Shown here piece after piece: positions 7,406 to 14,482 of a stretch of DNA of 15,956 nt. A program made the translations under genes and the position numbers. Origin of the DNA: Flammeovirgaceae bacterium (GTDB lineage Bacteria; Bacteroidota; Bacteroidia; Cytophagales; Cyclobacteriaceae). Where the stretch lies: positions 1 to 15,956 of the forward strand of contig QIEB01000251.1 in assembly GCA_003229495.1 (NCBI GenBank), in the 5' to 3' direction. How positions within the stretch are numbered: the first letter of the stretch is position 1; each line of letters opens with the position of its first letter. The notes below the pieces were generated by a model, which was given only the letters and a program-made list of their open reading frames with translations, did not search any database and was not told the origin of the DNA.

Positions 7406-8785
7406 ATGAATATCAAAAATGTAAATCGCCGATCAGTCCTAAGAGGTATAGGCCTGGGTAGTTTAGCAGGGGGGCTTGGAATGCTAAGTATTCCCGAGGA
7501 GGCTTCTGCTACAAACTATAATCATGCTACCAAGGGACTCCCACCATTGAAGATAACCAATGTAAAAGCCATTGCTACCAGCCCGCACGGAATTGAACTG
7601 ATTGTGGTAAAAGTGGAAACCAGTGAGCCGGGTTTGTACGGCCTGGGGTGTGCTACTTTTCGTCAGCGGGCACATGCGGTAGTGGCTGCGGTTGACAAAT
7701 ATCTCAATGATTTTTGCAAAGGAAGGGACGTTGACAACATTGAAGACATGTGGCAGTCGACTTATCAAAGTTCCTACTGGAGAAATGGTCCGGTTCTAAA
7801 CAATGCCCTCAGTGGACTTGATCAGGCGCTGTGGGACATTAAAGGAAAACGCGCCAATATGCCGGTATACCAATTGTTGGGAGGAAAATGCCGCTTTGCG
7901 GTTGACTGTTATGCCCATGCTAGTGGAAACAGCCCGGAACAAGTAGCTGAAAGTGCACAGGGCTTTATTGAAAAGGGATTCCGACATGTAAGGATCCAGA
8001 TGGGAGGGTACGGTGCCACCCAACTATTAGGTGGATATGGAGACACACCTACGGTTGAAGACCCTGATTTTAAAAAAGCAGGTTTTGGAATGCCTGACGA
8101 TAATTATATGGACCCCGTGGTCTATGCTAACAGTGTGGTTGACATGTTTGATAAGGTCCGGGCAACCTGTGGGGAGAAAGTGGAATTACTTCATGACGTT
8201 CATGAACGGATTCAGCCCATTGAGGCCATAAATTTAATCAAGAAGCTTGAGCAATATCGTCCATTTTTCATTGAGGACCCATTTTCACCAGAAAATAACC
8301 GCTATTTTAATCTACTTAGAAAGCAAACTACTGTTCCAATTGCCATGGGAGAGTTATTTAATAGTCCGCATGAGTGGGTAGATCCCATGAAAGAGCAATT
8401 GTTTGATTTCATACGGATCCATATTTCCCAAATTGGCGGGATCACACCAGCTATGAAAGTGGCGCGACTGGGTGAAATTTTTAATATTCGTACCGCCTGG
8501 CACGGCCCGGGGGACGTATCACCGGTTGGTCATTCGGCCAATGCGCATATAGATTTAGCCATATGGAATTTCGGAATTCAAGAGTCAGTCAACTTTAGCG
8601 AACGTATCCAGGAAATATTCCCGGGAGCCCCTTATGTTGAAAATGGCTATATGTATGTGAACGAAGCCCCAGGGTTGGGTGTAGACATTAACGAGAAAGT
8701 AGCGGCTAAATTTCCCATCCAGGAAGTGCAGTTAAACAATTGGACCCAGCTTAGGAAAAAAGACGGAACAGTGATCCGACCATAG
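7406..8785 (+). CDS. Tat-signal enolase-superfamily protein, RspA/ManD (mannonate dehydratase) type
   Basis: A 459-residue member of the mandelate racemase/muconate lactonizing group. The N-terminus has a twin-arginine signal: NRRSVLRG (residues 7-14), a Gly/Leu-rich core to about 28, and a likely cut after EASA (35). The capping domain spans about 47-165 and the barrel follows. Metal ligands are Asp264 (LLHDVHE), Glu290 (IEDP) and Glu316 (GELF). His266, two residues after the first ligand, and His366 (AWHGPGD) are the acid/base pattern of the D-mannonate/D-gluconate dehydratase (RspA) subgroup, as is VRIQ around Arg196. The subgroup dehydrates six-carbon aldonates to 2-keto-3-deoxy sugars, but many members have weak or unknown activity. 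It heads a run of arabinose genes, 40 bases before araB, yet its predicted location is outside the cytoplasm. No keto-deoxy sugar kinase or aldolase is nearby. Fold and metal site are certain; the substrate is not. Confidence 0.88.
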   Translation: MNIKNVNRRSVLRGIGLGSLAGGLGMLSIPEEASATNYNHATKGLPPLKITNVKAIATSPHGIELIVVKVETSEPGLYGLGCATFRQRAHAVVAAVDKYLNDFCKGRDVDNIEDMWQSTYQSSYWRNGPVLNNALSGLDQALWDIKGKRANMPVYQLLGGKCRFAVDCYAHASGNSPEQVAESAQGFIEKGFRHVRIQMGGYGATQLLGGYGDTPTVEDPDFKKAGFGMPDDNYMDPVVYANSVVDMFDKVRATCGEKVELLHDVHERIQPIEAINLIKKLEQYRPFFIEDPFSPENNRYFNLLRKQTTVPIAMGELFNSPHEWVDPMKEQLFDFIRIHISQIGGITPAMKVARLGEIFNIRTAWHGPGDVSPVGHSANAHIDLAIWNFGIQESVNFSERIQEIFPGAPYVENGYMYVNEAPGLGVDINEKVAAKFPIQEVQLNNWTQLRKKDGTVIRP

Positions 8786-8825
8786 CAGAAAATTTCACTA
8801 CATTTAAATTTATCACTTATCTAAA

Positions 8826-10484
8826 ATGGCCAAAAAACAGTATGTAATTGGCGTTGATTTTGGCACTGATTCCGTTAGAGCTGTTTTGATTGATGCACAG
8901 TCGGGCAAAGCTTTAACTGACCATGTACATAGCTACAGTAGATGGAAGCAGGGATTGTATTGCGATCCCGCCGAAAACCAGTTTCGCCAGCATCCCCTGG
9001 ACCACATTGAGGGCATGGAAAAATCTATTAAATTAATAGTTGAAGATAGCGGTATTAATAAATTAAATATCAATGGAATATGTGTTGATACAACAGGCTC
9101 ATCTCCGGTACCGATAGACATTCATTATACCCCCCTAGCTTTGCTGCCGGAGTTCGATTCGAATCCTAATGCTATGATGATACTCTGGAAGGACCACACG
9201 GCGGTAAAGGAGGCTGAAGAGATCAACCATTTGTCAAAAAACTGGGGGGGTGAGGATTTTACAAAATATGAAGGGGGTATCTATTCCTCTGAATGGTTTT
9301 GGGCCAAAATACTCCATATAATCAGGCATGACCATAAAGTTAAAAACGCTGGCTTTTCCTGGATGGAACACTGTGATCTCATGACTTTTCTGCTGGTTGG
9401 TGGTGATGATCTTCATGCTTTTAAACGAAGCCGGTGCGCAGCAGGCCACAAGGCTATGTGGCATGATAGCTGGGGTGGGCTTCCATCCGATGAGTTTCTA
9501 AGGCAGTTGGATCCATACCTGGTGACATTGAAAGCAAATCTATATACAGAGACCTTCACCAGTGATGAAGCTGCCGGTACTTTGTGCAATGAGTGGGCGG
9601 TAAGACTTGGATTATCGCAAGAGGTGGCAGTGAGCGTAGGCACCTTTGATGCTCATGCAGGGGCCGTAGGTGCAGAAGTGGAAGAGTTTACTTTAGTTCG
9701 GGTAATGGGGACTTCTACTTGTGATATAATTGTCTCATCCCGGGAAACTGTAGGTAACACCATGGTCCACGGTATTTGTGGACAGGTGGATGGCTCGGTA
9801 ATTCCTGGAATGATAGGCCTGGAAGCCGGACAATCCGCTTTTGGTGATTTACTGGCCTGGTTTAGGGATTTAGTGGCCTGGCCACTAAATAATTTAGGGG
9901 CGCTGAATTTATCTAGTGAGCAACTCGAAAGACTAAAGGAAGAAATAATTGTCACACTTTCCTGCCAGGCTGAACAAATTCAGGTCGATGAAAGCGCCCC
10001 AGTGGCCCTTGACTGGATCAATGGACGACGAACCCCTGACGCTAACCAGTCTTTAAAGGGGGCCTTGATCAATCTGAGTTTGGGAACCGGCGCCCATCAT
10101 ATTTTCAGGGCTTTGGTTGAAGCAATTTGCTTTGGCTCCAAACAGATCGTTGAGCGATTTGAACGGGAGGGTGTAAAAATACAATCAGTGGTAGGTATTG
10201 GCGGGGTAGCAAAAAAATCTCCGTTTATTATGCAGACCCTGTCCGATATATTGGAAATGCCCATAAAAATTGCGGAATCAGAGCAGGCCCCGGCGCTAGG
10301 TGCTGCCATGTATGCGGCAGTTGCCGCTGGCATACATGATTCAGTAGAGGATGCTATAAAGGCCATGGGTAATGGATTTGTCACGGAATATTACCCTGAT
10401 CCTGAAAAGTCAGCGGCATATAAACATTTGTATGAAAAATATAATATCTTGGGAAGTTTCATTGAAAAAAGCACCGCAACCTGA
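8826..10484 (+). CDS. araB: L-ribulokinase
   Basis: A 552-residue FGGY-family carbohydrate kinase, close to the 566 residues of E. coli AraB. It uses ATP to phosphorylate L-ribulose to L-ribulose 5-phosphate. The first ATPase subdomain opens with IGVDFGTDSVRA (about 8-19, phosphate-1 motif). Family features follow: WKDHTA, the GGIYSSEWFWAK region, CAAGHKAMWH, and Asp275 in GTFDAHAGA as the expected catalytic base. The second subdomain has the glycine-rich MGTSTC loop, GIGGVAKKSPF (adenosine contact, about 457-467) and EQAPALGAAMYA. These motifs, together with the downstream araD and araA, separate it from xylulokinase and glycerol kinase. Only 6 bases separate its stop from the araD start, so they are co-translated from one message. 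Confidence 0.96.
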   Translation: MAKKQYVIGVDFGTDSVRAVLIDAQSGKALTDHVHSYSRWKQGLYCDPAENQFRQHPLDHIEGMEKSIKLIVEDSGINKLNINGICVDTTGSSPVPIDIHYTPLALLPEFDSNPNAMMILWKDHTAVKEAEEINHLSKNWGGEDFTKYEGGIYSSEWFWAKILHIIRHDHKVKNAGFSWMEHCDLMTFLLVGGDDLHAFKRSRCAAGHKAMWHDSWGGLPSDEFLRQLDPYLVTLKANLYTETFTSDEAAGTLCNEWAVRLGLSQEVAVSVGTFDAHAGAVGAEVEEFTLVRVMGTSTCDIIVSSRETVGNTMVHGICGQVDGSVIPGMIGLEAGQSAFGDLLAWFRDLVAWPLNNLGALNLSSEQLERLKEEIIVTLSCQAEQIQVDESAPVALDWINGRRTPDANQSLKGALINLSLGTGAHHIFRALVEAICFGSKQIVERFEREGVKIQSVVGIGGVAKKSPFIMQTLSDILEMPIKIAESEQAPALGAAMYAAVAAGIHDSVEDAIKAMGNGFVTEYYPDPEKSAAYKHLYEKYNILGSFIEKSTAT

Positions 10485-10490
10485 TAGCTG

Positions 10491-11185
10491 ATGTCCAAAT
10501 TCCAAGATTTAAAAGAACAATGTTATGAGGCAAATATAAAGTTACCGGAACTTGGATTGGTGACCTATACTTTTGGTAATGTCAGTGTGGTTGATCGTGC
10601 ATCCAAGGTGTTTGCCATAAAACCCAGCGGTATGCCCTATGATCAGCTTAATGCCAAGGATATGGTAGTAGTAGATTTTGATAGTAATAGGGTAGAAGGC
10701 GAGTTGAGGCCCTCATCAGATACCAAGACCCATGCTTATCTATACCGTTGCTGGCAAGGAATTGGCGCCATTGCACACACACATGCTACTTATTCAGTCG
10801 CATGGTCCCAGGCACAGAAAGATATCCCGATTTATGGTACCACTCATGCTGATCACCTGACTGAGGACATACCATGTGCAACTCCTATGAGTGACGATTT
10901 AATTGAGGGTGACTATGAACCGGTAAACAAATTGTCGACTGCCTAAAAGGCCGGGGACTGGATCCAAATGAAATTGAAATGCTACTGGTAGGAAATCATG
11001 GACCTTTCACTTGGGGAAAAGATGCAGATAAAGCGGTATATAATAGCAAGATATTGGAAGAATTGGCCAAAATGGCTTATCTCACCCTTCAGATTAACCC
11101 TGATGCGCAGCGCTTGAAACAATCCCTGATCGACAAACATTTTCGGCGAAAGCATGGTGATAACGCTTATTATGGACAAAAATGA
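10491..11185 (+). pseudogene. araD: L-ribulose-5-phosphate 4-epimerase, interrupted by a one-base frameshift
   Basis: AraD converts L-ribulose 5-phosphate to D-xylulose 5-phosphate. The first 143 codons (10491-10919) encode the class II aldolase/epimerase fold, with KPSG, the SSDT-TH segment (Asp near 76), zinc ligands in HTHATYS and THADH (catalytic Asp). After Glu143 of GDYE the frame runs to a premature TAA at 10944-10946. One frame over, from 10922, the remainder continues as GKQIVDCLKGRGLDP, then VGNHGPFTWGK (third zinc His), KHFRRKHGDNAYYGQK (C-terminal catalytic Tyr) and stop at 11185. One added base before CCGGT (for example GAACC to GAAACC, reading E-T-G-K) restores exactly 231 residues, the length of E. 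coli AraD. No standard slippery heptamer is present, so programmed frameshifting is unlikely. Its TGA overlaps the araA ATG (ATGA). All catalytic residues being intact points to sequencing error or a very recent mutation. Confidence 0.93.
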
Positions 11186-12678
11186 AAATATCTGATCACA
11201 AACAGGTTTGGTTCATAGCCGGGAGTCAGCACTTGTATGGCTTAGAGACCTTGAATAAAGTAGCCACAAACGCCAGAGAGTTGACGGAATCCCTGGACAG
11301 TCATGATAAAATCCCTGTAACCATAAAATTTAAACAGGTGGTGACCAGCGCTGAGGAGATAACTGAAATTTGCAGAAAAGCCAGTGTCGATAAAAACTGT
11401 ATAGGTGTAGTGACATGGATGCACACATTTTCTCCAGCGAAAATGTGGATCAATGGCCTAAAAATACTTACCAAGCCGCTGGTACATTTACACACTCAAT
11501 TCAACAGAAAGGTACCTTGGAGCGAGATCGATATGGATTTTATGAACCTAAATCAATCCGCACATGGTGATCGTGAGTTTGGACATTTATTAAGCCGGAT
11601 GCGCAAGAACCGCAAGGTGATTGTGGGCCATTGGAAAAGTGATTGGGTAATTACTCAACTGAATAGTTGGATGCGGGCAGCTTTGGGATGGCATTCCATG
11701 CAGGGTATGAAAGTAGCTCGGATTGGGGACAACATGCGGGATGTGGCGGTGACAGAAGGCGATAAAGTGGAGGCGGAGATAAAATTTGGATTTTCAGTTA
11801 ATGGTTATGGAGTAGGTGATTTGATAAAAGCCATTGAAAGTTTCGATGACCAGCAGGTGAAAAAGCTTATTGAGCAATATGCAGAAGAGTACTTACTTAG
11901 CGACGCCGTATTAAAAAGCAATTCGTTGAAGAAGGCTGCAGGGATTGAGCTGGGTCTTAGGGCATTTATGAAAGATGGTGGCCATGATGCCTTTACAACT
12001 ACATTTGAGGATCTTCATGGTTTAGATCAGTTGCCTGGAATTTCTGTTCAAAGAATGATGGCAGATGGTTATGGATTTGGATCTGAAGGTGATTGGAAAT
12101 CAGCTGTTTTACTACGAACTATTAAAGTTATGGATGAAGGACTGACCGGTGGCTCGTCCTTCATGGAGGACTATACCTACCATTTCCAGGATGACCACTC
12201 TATGGTACTTGGCGCACACATGTTGGAGATCTGTCCGTCAATAGCTTCCGACCAACCAAAATGTGAAGTACATCCGCTGTCTATAGGGGGTAAAAATGCT
12301 CCGGCAAGATTAATTTTTGAAGTGAACGCCGGTCCTGCCATAAACGTATCTCTGGTTGACCTGGGTAATCGATTCAGAATGGTAGCCAATAAAGTACAGG
12401 TGGTAAATCCTGAAGTGGAGATCCCCAAATTACCGGTGGCAAGAGTGCTTTGGGAACCTATGCCTAATCTGGAAATTTCCGCACATTCCTGGCTACTGGC
12501 CGGTGGTGCGCATCATACTGTTTTCAGCAAGGCCATTAACATTGAAATAATTGAGGATTTGGCCGAGATGGCTGGGATAGAACTCTTAGTTATAGATGAG
12601 CACACTAACATTCGAGACTTCAAGCACTATATTCATTGGAATGAGGCATATTACCAGTTGTTTCAGAATAATCTTTAA
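11182..12678 (+). CDS. araA: L-arabinose isomerase
   Basis: A 498-residue enzyme matching the roughly 500-residue E. coli AraA. It interconverts L-arabinose and L-ribulose using Mn2+, the first catabolic step. The N-terminal domain has the typical VWFIAGSQHLYG and VVTWMHTFSPAKMWI, with the HLHTQFN block. Metal ligands can be assigned by family alignment: Glu302 in GFGSEGDWK, Glu329 in SFMEDYTYH, His346 in VLGAHMLE, and one of His444/His445 in GGAHHTVFS. The ATG overlaps the araD stop codon as ATGA, so translation is probably coupled to araD. That coupling makes the araD frameshift relevant, because premature termination 236 bases upstream could lower AraA synthesis. No other irregularity is seen. 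Confidence 0.97.
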   Translation: MKISDHKQVWFIAGSQHLYGLETLNKVATNARELTESLDSHDKIPVTIKFKQVVTSAEEITEICRKASVDKNCIGVVTWMHTFSPAKMWINGLKILTKPLVHLHTQFNRKVPWSEIDMDFMNLNQSAHGDREFGHLLSRMRKNRKVIVGHWKSDWVITQLNSWMRAALGWHSMQGMKVARIGDNMRDVAVTEGDKVEAEIKFGFSVNGYGVGDLIKAIESFDDQQVKKLIEQYAEEYLLSDAVLKSNSLKKAAGIELGLRAFMKDGGHDAFTTTFEDLHGLDQLPGISVQRMMADGYGFGSEGDWKSAVLLRTIKVMDEGLTGGSSFMEDYTYHFQDDHSMVLGAHMLEICPSIASDQPKCEVHPLSIGGKNAPARLIFEVNAGPAINVSLVDLGNRFRMVANKVQVVNPEVEIPKLPVARVLWEPMPNLEISAHSWLLAGGAHHTVFSKAINIEIIEDLAEMAGIELLVIDEHTNIRDFKHYIHWNEAYYQLFQNNL

Positions 12679-12698
12679 CCGATGATTCTTAATAGTTA

Positions 12699-14315
12699 AT
12701 GAAAAGTTTAGATACCCTTGATTGGATCTTTATCTCCCTTTATTTTCTGTTGCTTTTTGGTGTTGCCATATGGGTAATACTGAAGAAGAACGAAAACACC
12801 GAGGATTATTTCCTGGCTGGTCGAAATATTGGTTGGTTTGTAGTGGGCGCTTCCATTTTTGCCTCTAATATTGGCTCAGAGCACGTGGTGGGATTAGCAG
12901 GTACCGGCGCCAGTAATCGAATGCCCATGCTGATCTACGAACTTCATGCCTGGCTGGTGGTAATGTTGGGTTGGGTATTTCTCCCATTCTATGCCAGAAG
13001 TGGTGTTTTTACCATGCCGGAGTTTTTAGAAAAAAGGTTTAATTCGAAATCCAGATGGATATTGTCGATATTTTCAATAGCCGCTTATGTTCTCACCAAA
13101 GTCTCTGTGACCATTTATGCCGGTGGAGTGGTGGTATCATCTTTACTGGGGATCAATTTTTGGGTAGGGGCTCTTTCCACATTGGTACTAACCGGTATAT
13201 ATACAGTATTAGGAGGAATGCGTGCGGTGGTATATACCGAAACCATACAAGCGATCATATTAGTTCTGGGTGCGGGGGCTTTGACTTTCATTGGACTAGA
13301 TCATGTCGGTGGCTGGAGTGAACTGAAATCGGCATTAGAGCCCGGGTACTTCAATATGTGGCGCCCTACAACCGATCCAGAGTTTCCCTGGCCGAGTTTG
13401 TTCTTTACCAGTACCATAGTAGGCATTTGGTATTGGTGTACGGATCAATATATAGTGCAAAGGGCTTTGACCGCCAAAAACCTGAAAGAGGGCAGGAGAG
13501 GTACTATCTGGGGAGGTTTTTTGAAGTTGTTACCGGTGTTTTTGTTCCTGATACCAGGAGTAATCGCTTTGGTGATGAAGCAGCGGGGGGAACTACACTG
13601 GGACAGCCCTGATCAGGCATTTCCTGTTTTGATGAGCAACTTGCTTCCTTCCGGGTTACGCGGGTTGGTAGCGGCTGGATTGCTAGCTGCTCTGATGAGT
13701 TCTCTGGCTTCGGTATTTAATTCTTGTTCCACTTTGTTTACCGTAGATATCTATAAGAAGCTCAAGCCCGAATCATCCGAAAAAGAACTGGTTCGAATGG
13801 GCAGGATTGCCACCATTATGGTAGTGATTCTTGGAGTACTTTGGATTCCCATTATGGCCAATATTTCAGGCGTTTTATATGAGTATCTGCAGAAAGTCCA
13901 ATCGTACATTGCACCTCCAATTACCGCAGTATTTCTGCTCGGGGTATTTCACCGGCGTATCAACGCTCAGGGGGCCTACGCCACTCTGGTTTCAGGATTT
14001 GTCATTGGTACCGCCAGAATTATTTTAGAGCTTTCAAAGAATTACCTGTCTGATGGCAGTCTGTTGCACAATTTGGCCACTATGAATTTTCTAACCTTCG
14101 GTGCATATTTCTTCCTGGTAAGTATTTTTATTTTGGTAGCAGTAAGTTTGGCCACTCCGGCACAATCAGAAGCCGAGGTCAGGGGCCTGACTTTTGGCAC
14201 TCTTACAAAAGAACAAAAAGCCGCCAACAAGAACAGCTACACTTGGGTAGATGTGGTCACTTCCTTAATTATCGTAGGAGTAGTTATTTATGTGATGACC
14301 ACGTTTACCGGGTAA
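12699..14315 (+). CDS. Sodium/solute symporter (SSS family, SGLT-like), probable arabinose transporter
   Basis: A 538-residue, very hydrophobic inner-membrane protein with about 14 predicted transmembrane segments. It follows the vSGLT sugar symporter pattern closely: DYFLAGRNIGWFVVGAS, then SNIGSEHVVGLAGTG (Na+ and sugar-site helix), YELHAW (Glu on the sugar-contacting helix), FTMPEFLEKRFN, GGMRAVVYTETIQ, WYWCTDQYIVQRAL and the GLLAALMSSLASVFNS helix with Na+-site serines. SSS proteins couple substrate uptake to the sodium gradient. It starts 20 bases after araA on the same strand and ends the run, so L-arabinose is the natural substrate, though other pentoses or hexoses cannot be excluded. 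The C-terminal end has one more helix (VTSLIIVGVVIYVM). Family certain, substrate inferred from context. Confidence 0.9.
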   Translation: MKSLDTLDWIFISLYFLLLFGVAIWVILKKNENTEDYFLAGRNIGWFVVGASIFASNIGSEHVVGLAGTGASNRMPMLIYELHAWLVVMLGWVFLPFYARSGVFTMPEFLEKRFNSKSRWILSIFSIAAYVLTKVSVTIYAGGVVVSSLLGINFWVGALSTLVLTGIYTVLGGMRAVVYTETIQAIILVLGAGALTFIGLDHVGGWSELKSALEPGYFNMWRPTTDPEFPWPSLFFTSTIVGIWYWCTDQYIVQRALTAKNLKEGRRGTIWGGFLKLLPVFLFLIPGVIALVMKQRGELHWDSPDQAFPVLMSNLLPSGLRGLVAAGLLAALMSSLASVFNSCSTLFTVDIYKKLKPESSEKELVRMGRIATIMVVILGVLWIPIMANISGVLYEYLQKVQSYIAPPITAVFLLGVFHRRINAQGAYATLVSGFVIGTARIILELSKNYLSDGSLLHNLATMNFLTFGAYFFLVSIFILVAVSLATPAQSEAEVRGLTFGTLTKEQKAANKNSYTWVDVVTSLIIVGVVIYVMTTFTG

Positions 14316-14354
14316 AACGAGTAGTCTGCTGCTTAAATTAGTGCTGTGCTTATC

Positions 14355-14395
14355 CGGTGAATGTCGAATATCAAACACCGATTAACGATTTTTGA
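14355..14395 (+). terminator. Weak candidate terminator after the symporter gene
   Basis: CGGTG (14355-14359) can pair with CACCG (14376-14380) across a 16-base loop. ATTAACGATTTTT follows, giving a short T-run. The stem is only 5 pairs and the loop is long, so this is a weak call. It is located where the arabinose transcript should end. Confidence 0.22.
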
Positions 14396-14433
14396 AGTAT
14401 TGGCGGTTTCCCCCACGAGCATCCCGTTGAAAT

Positions 14434-14450
14434 GGGGCAATGCATGCCCC
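14434..14450. other. GC-rich stem-loop in the convergent gap between symporter and enolase genes
   Basis: GGGGCA (14434-14439) and TGCCCC (14445-14450) form a perfect 6-pair stem with a 5-base loop, in an otherwise AT-rich spacer. TTGCCCC follows at 14451-14457 and could pair with the same GGGGCAA arm as an alternative. No T-run follows on either strand, so it is not a standard intrinsic terminator. It may still help end or protect one of the two converging transcripts. Confidence 0.35.
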
Positions 14451-14482
14451 TTGCCCCAAGCCCATGTGCGAATTATTCTTTG

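Larger units (their letters stand above)
7406..14315 (+). other. Probable L-arabinose operon (dehydratase-like gene, araB, araD, araA, symporter)
   Basis: Five plus-strand genes follow one another with gaps of 40, 6, -4 and 20 bases and no visible terminator inside, the hallmark of one transcript. Uptake, isomerase, kinase and epimerase make a complete route from external L-arabinose to D-xylulose 5-phosphate if araD is functional. No AraC- or AraR-type regulator, arabinosidase, SusC/SusD pair or araM is in the window. The promoter should lie in 7221-7405, but no clear -33/-7 pair can be read there. The 40-base gap before araB could allow a second, internal start. Confidence 0.7.

Noticed and set aside
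10905..10950. Programmed -1 frameshift making full-length AraD
   Set aside because: A -1 slip would restore the frame, but the site TGAACCGG has no X-XXY-YYZ heptamer, and no recoding is known for araD.
12177..12428. Minus-strand 83-codon ORF inside araA
   Set aside because: It is antisense to conserved AraA metal-site coding sequence and has no independent support.
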